Shown piece by piece: positions 13,301 through 25,700 of a DNA stretch of 64,000 nucleotides. Position 1 is the stretch's first letter. Each line of letters opens with the position of its first letter. Below the pieces are notes generated by a model. It ran no database searches and was not told the DNA's origin. It worked only from the letters and a program-made list of their open reading frames with translations. Made by a program: the position numbers and the translations under genes. The DNA comes from Nymphaea colorata (Eukaryota > Streptophyta > Magnoliopsida > Nymphaeales > Nymphaeaceae). The stretch covers positions 30,512,206 through 30,576,205 of the forward strand of contig NC_045139.1 of the NCBI RefSeq assembly GCF_008831285.2, in the 5' to 3' direction.

Positions 13301-16300
13301 ATACTTGATATATTAGAAGCAGTAGCCTCGTCCTACAAAATCAACAAAAGCTCAACTAAAAATGCATGGTCGCTGTTTGAAAATTTGAGTTGAACAAAGA
13401 TCTCATGTTAGCACATACAGTTGTTCCAGACTCTGGTCTTGGTTTATTCCACCTTGCGTTATATCTGTTCAACGTGTGGGTGCGTCCTTCAGCGTCATGC
13501 ACCACCACTGTGTGTATTTCTGCAAGCCAAAGAAGCAACCTTAGCGAAAAAATTGAAGCTACTGATTTATAAATGCATGAAGAAAGTCCAGTGGCTTACT
13601 TGAATTCCAATACCCGTGCTCCTTGAGCAAATAAGGGAATGTTTCTTTCACAAAATCCACATCCCCCGTGCTTTTGTATATCTCCATCACCATTGAGCTT
13701 AGAAGTGGAGGCTGGCTGCAGAGATTCCCTTGAATGTCACATCACATCCAAACTTCGGAAAACGGTACATAATTGCAAAGGAGTGAAGATTTCTGTTCGA
13801 GTGAGTTCATCCGCATCCGGATCAGATTATCTTGGGCATGATGCGTTTTTATAAACTGCTGCAGCGTCTTTAATTTGATTTAGCCAAGCCCATTTGGAAT
13901 AAGAAGTTCTCTCATACAGGATGCCGACCGCGGAACGGGCGTTCCGGGGCACGCCCTGCACGGCCCGTTGAATGGAAATGGAAACTCTATGTTTTGTGAA
14001 GCGCCCGCTCCTAGGGCGGTGTTTGTTTTTGTGTTTCCGATCATTTTTGACATAGTTGACAAACTTGCCACTCAAACTCAGATCAGGATCACATTCACTC
14101 GGTCAGAGTGTTACTCCTTTAACTTGGTGAGTTGACTTGTCAACTCGATCGATTTTTAAAATAATGATAATGTAAATTACTGTGAATCGGGCGAGTCAGG
14201 GCCAAGTCAAGACGAGTCAGGGTCAAGCTAGGGCCGAGTCAAGTTGAATCAGGAGCGAGCCAGGCCAACTTTGACTCGTGACCAGTATTTTAGCGATCCG
14301 AGCTGACTCAAGCGATTCCTAAGCCAAACCGGCGAGTTTGCACTATGATTTTTGACATCTTCAATACGTGTTATCGAGCATCTTATCACTCTAGTCGAGC
14401 TTCTGTTTTATGAACTACCAAGGTCAGGGCAAAAATAGTCAGACCATCATAAAACAAAATTTGTTCTCTGTCCCTCACAGGAAACAAACATTATCAGGTC
14501 GATATTGGTGGCTGTCCAATTGATAGTTCTCTTTGAAGCTCCTTCTTCTCACAGAGTACAAAGAGTTTCTTACACTAAGAGATGTTCCTAATCTTCGTTT
14601 GCAAAATTGGAAGTCTTATCAGACGGTAGGTTCAGGGGCAAAATTCATACTAATCATTGACAGCAAAAAGCAGGGAAGTGAATTTTGAATAATACGAGAC
14701 TTGGGAAGGTGATGAAATTCAGAAAAGCAGTGTGGAATGAAAGCAAATTGGTAGCAGGATTCATGCTAACTGTTTACTGAGAGCCAAAACAGCAGTAGTG
14801 GGAAGATAGATACAAGAAAGGGAGGGACAGAATATTATACCTCCTGTTGGTATAGTAGCTTCTGGCACCATTCAGAACGAAGCCATATTTCTCTATCATT
14901 GAAACAAGATTGCGTACGATTGACTTCGCCGTCTGATGCATCTTGCTTGCCAGAAGTCCCCTGCATGTTGAATGTGTCAATCCCATAGATCCACAATCAA
15001 GTCGAATTTTTTTGTTTTTATTACAGTAGGAAACTGCAGTTTGGTCAACAAATTTTACTGCTTGCCTGACAACAGGCCGCCCATTGGCACCAGCGGAATT
15101 TGAACACCAGGCGACATAAAACAATTTTAAAACAGTTAAAAAAACAAATCTTTGCATAATTTATTACTGTAATTTTTTGACTGAATACTTTACATTTTCT
15201 TTTAATTTATTCGGATTAATTTTCCGCAATTGACGATATAAAACTTTGAAAATCTCCACTAAGACGACTATGCAAAGGCAAACAAGGACCAGCCAATTCA
15301 GGAGGTGGGCCCAACCTGATGCATTAGAAGACGAACCGAGATCCAAATTTCACTGCGTGCAATTGAAAAGCGAAAGCAAAGATAAATCTCTTGACATGTG
15401 AAAAGAATAAATATCTCTAAGTTTGGAGCTAACGCAGATCAAGGTGAGAGGGAGACGCTTGTCACTTATGAGAAACTTGTAGTCTTGGTTTGTAGACCTA
15501 AGTGGATCCGATCCAATAAACGCTAAGATTTTTGCATGATCAACCCGACTCGTGAACCGTGAGGGCCCAACAATCCGATGTCACTATTTGATACCTACCA
15601 AACCCGACAATAATCAAATCAGGGTGGACTTGACTCCTAGGAAAGAACACCATTTTTTCTGCCTTCGCTTTATTAGGTGGTAAATATTATATTATAAAGG
15701 GCGACCATCAACTGCATATGGACGGAAGCAAAACTGTGTTTTTTTCAGACAAAAAAAGTAACCACTAAATAGAACATATTACGAATTCATGAATTGCCAA
15801 AAAACTAAAAAATATATTTCACAAAATTCAATTACCAAAAATTAGCCAGATTACCAGGATTAGACATTTTGAAAATTGAAATTAATATTATTTGGTAAGC
15901 CAAAATTTATAAAGCCTTGCTCAGCTCGTATCATCCGGATAGAGGTTACCGATTTTTATGCGTGGCTGCTAAGCAGAAGGGGAAAATAATAAAAATAGAA
16001 GGGAGGAGGCCCACTATCTAAGGGTTAGGAGCTAACGGAGCCGTCGATCAGCCATTTCAACGGCCCTTGATTCGACTTCATCGTCAGTGCGGAACCCATG
16101 AGCCAAGTCAATGCGCGACTCACCTGATCACCCAGTAGGAATCCCAATAGTAGACCTCCCGGAACCGCGACCCGGGCACCACCACCGGTTCGCGGAGGGG
16201 AAGCAGCGTGTGCCGCTCCGGCTCGTCGGCGACCCGCTCCGACACCTTCCTGCTGAGCAGCCTCCACAGCGAATGCACCTCCAGCGCCCATTTCCTCGCC

Positions 16301-16704
16301 GCCGGGTCCTCCACTCGGGGAAGGAACCCCTCCGGTTCCGCCTTGAAATCCGGCGGCACGTGGCTCACCAGGTCGCTCCCGGCGCCGTCGAAGTACGCCG
16401 CGACGAACCGCCTGAGTTCCTCCGCCGGGACGGACCCGTTCGAGAGCTTTCGGAGACTCTGGAACGCCGATCGCGTCGACTGGAGGTCGGATTTAAGCGG
16501 CAGGTCGACGTAGAGCTTTGGATCGAAATTCGATCGCCCGAAGGAGACGAGCGCGGCGGCCTGGAGCTCCTGAAGGAAGGAGATCAAAGCGGTGGAGTTG
16601 GAAGAGGAAGAAAAAGCAGGAGAGGAAGAAGAACGAAGAGACATGGCGACGATAGAGAGGAAGAAGAGAAAGGGGAAGACGACGGTTAATCGCCGTCCGG
16701 TCAT
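10328..16704 (-). CDS. TRE1: Trehalase (alpha,alpha-trehalase, GH37)
   Basis: Hydrolyses trehalose to two glucoses. Plant trehalases are membrane-anchored with the catalytic domain outside the cell. Eleven minus-strand exons are 16704-16124, 14960-14841, 13715-13600, 13519-13419, 13332-13223, 12773-12701, 12628-12461, 12350-12263, 11752-11656, 11565-11352 and 10417-10328. They total 1758 nt, so 585 residues, and every junction keeps frame. A hydrophobic segment at about residues 8-22 fits a signal anchor. Trehalase signature 1 (PGSRFREVYYWDSYW, residues 177-191) and signature 2 (QWDAPNGWPP, about 484-493) are intact. The expected catalytic acid is D336 in SGWDFSTRWM and the catalytic base is E552 in GGGGEYSPQ, followed by TGFGWSNG. 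The RPES motif (300-303) is also present. The gene looks functional. The exon 5 donor (GTAGTA) is weak but forced by the frame. Confidence 0.96.
14120..14340. repeat. GAGTCA-rich degenerate repeat in trehalase intron 2
   Basis: The motif GAGTCAGGGYCA and variants recur several times, with GAGTTGACTTG-like pieces at the left end. It resembles the GAGTCGAG-rich inverted-repeat elements further right, but I cannot define terminal repeats here. Confidence 0.5.
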
Positions 16705-18893
16705 GGTGCTAAATTGCTAATTCCTGGCGTATAGCGACACAGAGTGAGAGACAGAGAGAGCGGACGGAAGGTGATGCCATTACCATTAAATCTCTTTTCG
16801 AGGTTTTTTCATTATGCCCCCTAAATTTCCCTAATATACAGATAAAGCCTCTACTTTCTTCTTAACATGCAGAAGGCTCGTTCAAGTTTCAGCTGCCATA
16901 CTGAAAAATTTTGAGTTGCTTTGGTTGCTTCGATAACAGTGAAAATTTCTGATTCTGAACTTTTTAAAATGTTTTATTTCAGGTGAAAATTCTGAAAGAA
17001 AAATCGATTTCCAAAATGCACCTTTGAAGATAAATTCATCCTTTGTAACAAATCAATTTAAGCTTGGTGATAATTTGGAATAGTTGTGAAGTAAGCTTAA
17101 TATGTCAAATGGCCTAAAAAAGATACGGGCCATAATGAGAGATATACCAAAATAAAGAAAGTTATAAAAATTAACCTTACAAATAATGATTTTTTCTATT
17201 TTTTTTCTTCTCCAATTAAGTTGTTAACAAAAGAACTTGTGGCACCTTTAACATAACTTAAACAGCCAGCCTTGCATTAGGCTGGAATCTAGAAAGCTTA
17301 GAACATTAAATTTTTTTATTAAAGAAATACATATATTTATTCGGGGTATAGGGTAACTGGTCGGACTGACGAAGCTGTGAAAGGTTGATTGTTGAGTCGA
17401 TTGAGTTGCAGGTACACTTGTGTGTTACATAACAAGTTAGGAGTATTTTCTTTGAAAATTTTTATAAAGTAAATTCTATTTAGAGTTTTTAATCTTTTTT
17501 TCACAATTTTTTTAAAATATTTTTAAAAAGCTTTTTTATTTTAGTGAAGGTATGCTATTGTTCTTTACTATATACGGTGGATTGCTTACTGTCCAATCAA
17601 GTCTTAGAATAACCACAAACCAATCCTTTAACGTATCTTCCACTCTCCTCTTACCTCTATTAAATATATATATATATATAAATGAAAATGAATCCTTAAA
17701 TTATTCTTATTTTTGGATTTATATACTTGCACGGTAAGCCATTCTTGAGTGTATTCCGGGTCACATGATCCGACACAATGACACAGATATTATTATGTTT
17801 TTATTAGAAAAGTAAAAAATATGATTTACTTTCCTGAAAATTTGTTCCAATGTTAAACAATTTCTATCACCAAATAAAATTTTTAAATACTTAAATGTTA
17901 AAAGAACTCCATTGAATTGGGGTTGCGTTTTTAATTGCTCAGGTTTAAGGATACTTCGGAACTTGGGTAAGCATACGTATACTTATCAATTAGATTGTCT
18001 CGCTTGCCACCATTTGCAGTCGTCCGAAAGAAACGCAAGTCCGATACAAATTGTATCGAATCACGAGCGAAGCTGTTCGATGGGACAAAGTTTTTCCTGG
18101 AAAATCAGAATTTATCCTCCAACCGGGTCAAGTCCACGTGAACATATTACGAGTTCTTGGATCCTGAATTCCAAATTTTGCTTTCATTTTTCTCTGTGCC
18201 CTCTCATGTGAACCAACTGAATTTCTCTCTTCCGTATTCACAGTGTCAACAAATTTCAATAGTGAAATTAGTTTAAAACGTATGTTTCTTAAGCGATGCC
18301 TTCGAGTTCAAGGCACATTGATTACCGTTGCCTGAACGTTTTCGCCTTGGTTGGAGCTCCCTGTCACACATTCTTTTTCCTCGACCACTTGGTCTTTTTT
18401 TTTTTAAGAGTGACGTAAAGACCATGACGTCAGAGATGAGTGTCGCAGTCCCTTTACGCTTGGTTTAGTTTTTTAACTTTAGAATTGATTGTTTTTTATT
18501 GGTTAGATATTGAAAGATTAAAAAGTAATTTTTAACTGATATCCAAGTTCTGGTTATTGAAGTGGTTTAAAAATAAAATAAAATGACAGGACGGTTTCTA
18601 ATTCTAAAATTTTAGAATTTATTTTTTTTCTCAAACTCTTGTTGGCTAAATCTTGGAAAAAAATTGAAGCGTTAAAAGTCATTGGCAAAAAGCATCGTTG
18701 ACTGATATCTAACCTTTAACTTACCTCTCTCTCTCTCTATTAAATGCTAACAACGAAAGTTCAACAAAAACTTTGTTGATTGTCATTTTTTCAAGAAAGG
18801 TGTGTACGCAGAAATTTTTTTCGTATGTCATTCATATGATTAACAAATTTTTATTGACCATGAACGGCGATTCTAATCTTGTGGGGCTATCTA

Positions 18894-19268
18894 GGGGTGA
18901 ACACGAGTTGACTCGTTAAAGATCAAATGAGTTCGAGCCGAGTCATTTGTTTAACGAGTCGACTCTTTCAAATAATCGAGTTGAGTTTAAACTCAACATG
19001 TAATTGTCGAGTCCGGCTTGAACCTTGATCGAGTTTGTCGAGTCTTAATCGAGTTGAGTTTGAGCTCCACACGTAACGATAAATATCAGTTTTATTCAAA
19101 CGAGTTTGTCGAGCCTTAATCGAGTCGTGCTCAAGCTCAACACATAACTGCCGAGTCGAGCTCGAGCTCGAGCTGCTTCCGTCTAGCTATTCTTGAGCTG
19201 GAGGCTTCATTAGCCGAGCCAATCTCGACCTAACTGAACTTGAGCTCGACTCGGCTCGTGTTCACCCC
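18894..19268. mobile_element. GAGTCGAG-rich inverted-repeat element 1
   Basis: The ends match as inverted repeats: left GGGGTGAACACGAG, right CTCGTGTTCACCCC. The 375-bp interior is dense in GAGTTCGAGC/GAGCTCGAG words on both strands. It has no coding capacity. I find no convincing target duplication. Confidence 0.75.
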
Positions 19269-19900
19269 ATAAGAGATTGGTAGGTGAAATAAATAAAAAA
19301 AAATTGTATCACCAATGGCCAAAGTTTGATGGCGTGGAAATCTTTTTCCAGGTGGCCTTATTAATCTTGAAAAAAGTTTCTTTATGATTCAAGTCAAGTC
19401 TGAGTGAAAATCCGAGAAGATCATGTTGTAGTGAAAGGAAAAGTCATCCAAGATAACATCTTCAGTGTTTGAAATTGCGTTGTGCGGTGCAGACATTTTC
19501 TTTCTGATGAAATACAACATGTATGAGCAATCAAACACGCTCTAAAAAGTTATATGGAGCATGGGCACTATAACTCATGCAAGCCAGCAAGAGGAAGGGT
19601 TGCATGTGGATCGGATTGGTTTAGAGATTTTGTCATTTCTATGTATTGGATCGGATTTCGATCCAATTTCTAATGCATTTTGCTGTCTTAGATCCGACCC
19701 ATTTACCATCCTGATGAAAAGTGGCAAGGATGGAATTTTTAATTGGCCAATAAAAAATTAAAAAAAAAGAAAAAGAAAAAGAAAAAGAAAGCACTTTAAG
19801 AAAAGTAAAGTTTTCATTTAGGGCCACATTCAGCTAAGTTCTAAAAAATTGGCCCTACTTAATTTCAAGCTTTTACCATTACCCATTTACTTAAAATTAA

Positions 19901-20299
19901 GGCTGCATAATGAGTCGAGCCTACTCATAAAAACTCGAGTTGAGTTCAACTCGTTTATAAACGAGCCCAACTCTGGTTTAATTTATAGTCTAGTTGAGTT
20001 CTAGTTGTAAGAACTCTGCTCTCCATGAATATGTCATGGATGAGAGATAAGTTGTTGCTAAGGATATTTGGATGTAGAATATATGTATTCTTCTTTGAAT
20101 TTTCTGTTAAATGGTCATTAATAGTCGGATTAGTTCAAAGAAACTAGTTAAACGAGTTAAAAGAAACAAAACATGTTAAGTTAATAGAAACAAATTAAGC
20201 TGAGTCGAGCTCCATGCAGTGTCATATTGTGGAGCTCGAACCTGTTCTATGGAGCTTACTCGAGTTAGAGCTGAGCTCAAGCTAAAGTTTGTGCAGCCC
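19901..20299. mobile_element. GAGTCGAG-rich inverted-repeat element 2
   Basis: The left end is GGCTGCATAATGAGTCGAGC. The right end, reverse-complemented, begins GGGCTGCACAAAC. The interior again consists of GAGTTGAG, ACTCGTTTATAAACGAG and similar words. The right end abuts the putative solo LTR. Confidence 0.6.
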
Positions 20300-20312
20300 T
20301 CTTGGAAATAAG

Positions 20313-20651
20313 TGTTGGACTGAATGCAGCGGAATGACGTCTGGCGTCTGCGATCAGCTCTCCTCTTACCACCAGCAGCGCGTCAACCAGTAGCCTCTCA
20401 ACCTGAAGAGGCAGCACTTGGGAACAATAGAGAAGAAGAAGAAGAGATAAACAGAAGCAGAGGTGATCTGTTCACGGGTTTGCTTTTATGAGGCGCCGTT
20501 TAGGAAAATCCATCGATTAACCCTAGATCAAAGAATATCTGGGCATATATAGTGCCGCCTCATAGGTTTTTTCGTAGCCCAATGAACGGTTATGAAATTA
20601 AAGCTGTAACTTCAAGTGGGCCCCTTATAATTAGGAGATGAATATGTAACA
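20313..20651 (-). mobile_element. Probable solo LTR (Copia-like), reverse orientation
   Basis: A 339-bp block bounded by TG at the left and CA at the right. It is flanked by ATAAG (20308-20312) and ATAAA (20652-20656), a 4/5 match expected of a 5-bp target duplication. Read on the plus strand it begins TGTTGGACTGAATGCAGCGG. This resembles the reverse complement of the LTR end at 57515-57546, which finishes CCGCTGCAAAAACTCCAACA. No internal retrotransposon domain flanks it. Confidence 0.6.
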
Positions 20652-21329
20652 ATAAAGTTCGGTTAGCAAATGTTAGGCTCTTTTCTAGGAGCGGAATTGT
20701 TTTTTTAAGTCAAAAGAGGAACGTGAAAAGCATGACATTTTACATCTTCGAATATTTGCATCTTTTAAGACGACTTCCATTAGTCCACATTTCTTAGTTG
20801 AATTAACTTAGAAACATGAAAATTATTATTCTATAGTTAGGGCAACGTTTTCAAAAGCGCCTCGTCCTCTCCACAAAGTTTCACATGTATAACATATCTT
20901 ACTTTGGAGGACGAAATAAATTAATGGCAGAGACTTGGATGGCACCAATTTTCACTTGCATTTAGTTGTCCATCATGTTGTCCAAATTTAAATGCGATTG
21001 ATTGATGTGGATGTTTCCACCCTTCGACAGAAAAGTTATTCAATAATAATTTCTTTATCAATAGCCTTTAGTGTGTAAAAAAAGATGGTTGAAGAAAAAA
21101 AGTTGAACATGCAAGAGTCCACTTTTTACTGTAGTAAAAAAAGGTTTTCTCCTCTTTCTTTTCCCTCTTCCCCTAGTTTTCTTGGGGAATCTTATATGGG
21201 GCTAAGTCCTTGAGCTTAGAGACTTAATATTTTATCAAATGAGGTAAAACTCAATAAAACTCAATACTGTTTTCGCCCCCGAGGTCGTAAGATTTGATAT
21301 GGAGAGGAGCTGCTTACACCGTTATGGAT

Positions 21330-21700
21330 GTCAACGATCGATTTTGGGTTGGATATATCCTTAATCATATCTGTGTTTTTTATATTTAGATTTCAATTCA
21401 GATTCGAATTCGAATAAAAAAAGTCATATCTGAATCCGAAATCCAATCCACATCTAATTTTTATATTTATATCTAAATCCAATCGAAATTTTGAATCAGA
21501 TTTTACCAATTTTCAATATTTAATAGTATTAGATACAAGATATTTGTTTAAAAATGAATCCGATCCAATATTTATGTATATCAGAAACTAAATCCAATCA
21601 AATGTCATTTATTAAATTAGAATCCAATCCGATTTCTTAATTGAATGCTAATTTTTTTTTATATCTGATTTTTTTTAATTAATTTGATCGAATATTCGAT
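21330..21700. repeat. AT-rich AATCC/GATTCG word repeat
   Basis: Words such as AATCCAATC, AATCCGAT and GATTCGAATTCG recur many times with no fixed period. It looks like a decayed element or minisatellite of unknown class. Confidence 0.45.
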
Positions 21701-22783
21701 TCAAGCCCCCAAATTATCGAAAATATCCAAATAACTTTTCACAGCATTATTAAACTTCCCAATGAAAAAAGTTTTCAAAAACTGAAAGCTGTACCGGGTT
21801 TGCTTACCTCATACTCTTGAAATCATGGATTTGATGTGGCATGTTTTGCTGACGTGATGTGGCAATAGATTTATTGTACAGGTTTATCAAACTAATGATA
21901 CTTGAAGTTTTTATTTCACCTTTTTATATTGAAAAAAGGTAAGATTTAAGATTGAAAAGGAAAATCTGATCTAAAATCTAAGGTTTTCAAATCTTGAAAA
22001 TTTGAGACGCACGGGTTACAATAAGTTCAAATCGATATGGAAAAACGCAATGTATTAGAAGTCAAATCAAAATCGGATTGGCCACAGTAGAAATTGAGGA
22101 AATCTCAAAATCAGACACGAACCACTCGCAAATCTAGCGTAATACAAAAGGAATCAGATTACCAGTTGGTTTTGGAGTCCAAGATAGTGTTTCTCCATGA
22201 CACAAAGACCAAAAGGATAAGAAAGCAAACGATATCCTTGGGAATCGACGAACGTGACGAACCTTGCCTCTTTTCTTCTTCCAATGCAACTTGGTGGCCG
22301 TCACTACTCCACCATCAAAAGCGCACAAACAGGGAATTCCAGCGAGTAAAAAAATGCGAGTAAAAAAATGACTGTCAAAAATGGAAAGAGAAGAAAGAAA
22401 AGTGCGGAATAATGGAAGCTGAAGAATAATGGTGCCATCCTGGACAAGCACGAGGACAGTTTCAGCAAGTCTTGCTTCATAACGCGTCCCTTAAAATCAC
22501 GAATCCTCTCCCCATCTCCCTCTTCCAAATCTGAGGAGTCCCCAGAACCTCATTCAGCTTTCTTCATCTTTTCTGCTAGACATCAAGTCTTCACATTTCT
22601 AGATCTCCGAGTCTGAACAGTCTACCACTACCGTCATCTCCCTCATTGTCGTCATAACCCCACCACTGCACTACCACCATACTTTAGATTATTGCTCTCT
22701 CTCTCTTTCACTCGTACCTCTGTGAAAGAAAAGGTGATTTGACTCCATCGTCCGTCTGATTCTGTTAATTTCTGATCATTTTA

Positions 22784-25700
22784 ATGGGTGCCCAAGACGG
22801 TGGTTGCATTCTTGTAACGGGTGGGGCTGGTTTCATCGGCACGCACACGGTGCTGCAGCTGTTGAAGGAAGGATTCAAGGTCGTCATCATAGACAATCTT
22901 GACAATTCAGTGGAGGAGGGCGTCGAGAGGGTGAAGGATCTTGCCGGCCCCGAGCTTGCTGGGAACCTGACCTTTATTCTGGTACATTGCCCAGACTTAA
23001 TTTATGTTGTTTGCCTTTTTGGGTCTGTCCTCTCGTTTTTCTAGGTGTTGAGTTTGTGGCTTTTCTGCTCCTGCATTTGCTCTTGTTTGTCGGTGTGTTT
23101 ATCTTGAATTGCGCTTGGGTGCACCCAATTGTGGCTAGATCTGATAAATTGAGGTATCCTGTTCTGATCCACAAGGAAAAATTTCAAACTTTATCCCATT
23201 CTTCTGGATAAGTATGTCCATTCCGCTGAAGTCCATCTGTAGATGTGAGCTTGTGTCATCTATTTGTCTTCACGGATGTATGAATTTGAGAAATTGCTTT
23301 CAGAAGGAGGTTGCATCAATAACTGTCGAGAAAGCTTATGGTTAGAAGTTGACATGGGTCTCCATTATTGTTATTTCAGGGAGATCTGCGGAATAAGGAG
23401 GATTTAGAGAACGTATTTAATGGAAGAAGGTCAGTTACTTGATTAAATGTGTTATCTTGCATTTCTACTTGGTTCGCTACAATGATTTTTTTAGAGGTTC
23501 TGTATCCTGTAACTTCTGTCGTTTTTTGAATTTATGCTGGGTTATGCGCTGAAAATTTATCATTTTATTGTGCTCTTCTTTTCTCCTTGATCTGTCTGAT
23601 GTTCATTTAAATCAGATGTGCCTAAAAATAGCGCGTGCTGTTAAGCCAATTTTTCTTTTTATTTATGTTCAATTGACTAAAGTGCGCCATCTGAAACTCT
23701 GTGATTGTTGATAAAGAAAAATAAATGTAATCATCGTGCTTTTTTTCATCTAATAGTTCTATTTGGATTTCCACCGACAGATTTGATGCAGTGATCCATT
23801 TTGCTGGCTTGAAGGCTGTGGCGGAGAGCGTTGCAAAGCCTTTTCTTTACTACCACAACAACATTGTCGGCACCTTGAACTTGTTTGAGTTCATGGAAAA
23901 ATATGGCTGTAAAAAGGTTATGTTTGTCTACTTGATTGCTTATTTGTGGTTATAGAGAAAGATTTTATGTCCTTTTCGGTAGATTCCAAGGGCATAACAT
24001 AACAGAAATGTCAATCTTTTATATATTTGTGAATGTGCTCAAGTAATCAACACCAGATTGTCTTCAAGATTTATTCTCAGGGTTTTCTCCATGGCTGCAT
24101 TCTTGAAACCTTGGTTGGTTGGTGTAGGCATTTTTATTTTCTGATGCAGAAACGTCCATGTCAGTTAGTCCTGTTCCATAGCTAAAAATTCTATACTGCT
24201 ATACAGAAGGATCCCACTGGGCATATTTGAGGGAGTGAGTGTCAAGCCTTTGGTTGATTGATCCCATGTAGTGCGAATATGTACTTCAAAGGGGAACTAC
24301 TTCATAACATGTGAATGTCAAAAAATTTAGCTTTTCTCTTCTATGCAAAGCATTCAAAATTTTGTTTTGTATTCTGTTTGAGGCATTTATAGATTAGGCT
24401 GCACATGTGCATGTGTGCATGTGCAACACAGACACATACTCATGCGATTCTTTGGTAGTGGTTGTATTCTTTTCGTTCTCTGATCTTGCCAAATTGCTTA
24501 TGTCGTGATAAATTGACCATTTCAGTTGCACCAGCATACATTTTTTTAGAAAGAACTATGACACTCCCTTCATTTCTAAATCTTGATAAGCATGTGTCCA
24601 TGTGCCTGTGTGACAATTCATCACATGTGGTGGAAGCACACAACTATTTTAGATCCTTTATGTTTTATATTTACTGCCACAGTTGTTCTCTTCTTTATTA
24701 CTTATGATATGCCTAAAAGGTTATATCAATGGGCTTCATAACGACCACAAGGGCTTGGACTTCAAGATGCTCATGGAGTGAAGAAAGTGCCTCGATATTT
24801 GCTTCGAGTTTCTGCTTTGTTCATGTTTTTATTGTTTCCAAAATCCAAATGCTTTCCCTTTTTCAAGGAGATAGTATGTTATTTTTCTTTTCATAAAGGG
24901 GGAAATCATTTGTGATAGATCCGAGTTAGGATATTAACCAGTCCTAATGTGTCATGCATCCATTATCATTCTATTTGATGAAGCAGAGAGATTGATAGAA
25001 GTGTCCGTGTCTAAATACATAGGATGAATATTTTGGCAATCATTTTTCTCCATCTTTTATGTTAGTGCTTTATCTATTTCCCATATGTTTACCCTGTTTA
25101 ATCTATGTGAATGCTAATATTTTTATTTTGTTTTGTTTAGATGGTATTCTCTTCTTCTTCTACAGTTTATGGCCAACCAGAAAAAATTCCTTGTGTTGAA
25201 GATTTTCATTTGACAGCACTGAATCCATATGGACGTACTAAGGTACATACATGTGTGTGTGTGTATGTATGCATGTGCTTTATCCAGCTGTTGTGTTGTC
25301 AAGAAAGTATTGATGATTGCTTTCTTAGTCTGACGTTGGTCATGCTTACAGAATCCAATGTTTTCTGATTTGCAACTCAGCTTTTCGTTGAAGATATTGC
25401 CCGAGACATTCAGAAGGCTGATCCAGAATGGAAAATGATCTTCCTACGGTATTTCAACCCAGTTGGAGCACACGAAAGTGGTCGCATTGGTGAAGATCCC
25501 AAGGGCATACCTAACAATCTTATGCCTTATATCCAGCAAGTGGCAGTTGGGAGATTGCCTGAGCTGAATGTATATGGTGTTGATTATCCTACACAAGATG
25601 GAAGTGCGGTATACTTTTAAGCCTTTTCTTTTTTGTCTCAATGCAACAGTTTTTCATGTATATGGCTATCTTCTAAACGTTCCACATGTGGGCAACTTTT

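Larger units (their letters stand above)
16705..22783. other. Intergenic, repeat-rich
   Basis: The left end is the promoter side of trehalase and the right end that of the epimerase. No gene is recognisable between them. It contains two GAGTCGAG-rich inverted-repeat elements and a probable solo LTR, listed separately. An AT-rich stretch at about 21.3-21.7 kb is built from many copies of AATCCAATC/GATTCGAAT-like words. The epimerase 5' flank (22.69-22.72 kb) carries a short CT tract, common in plant leaders. Confidence 0.6.

Noticed and set aside
16111-16689. 192-codon plus-strand open frame
   Set aside because: It lies exactly opposite trehalase exon 1, whose minus-strand product is clearly trehalase; the arginine- and proline-rich plus-strand peptide is a GC-rich shadow.
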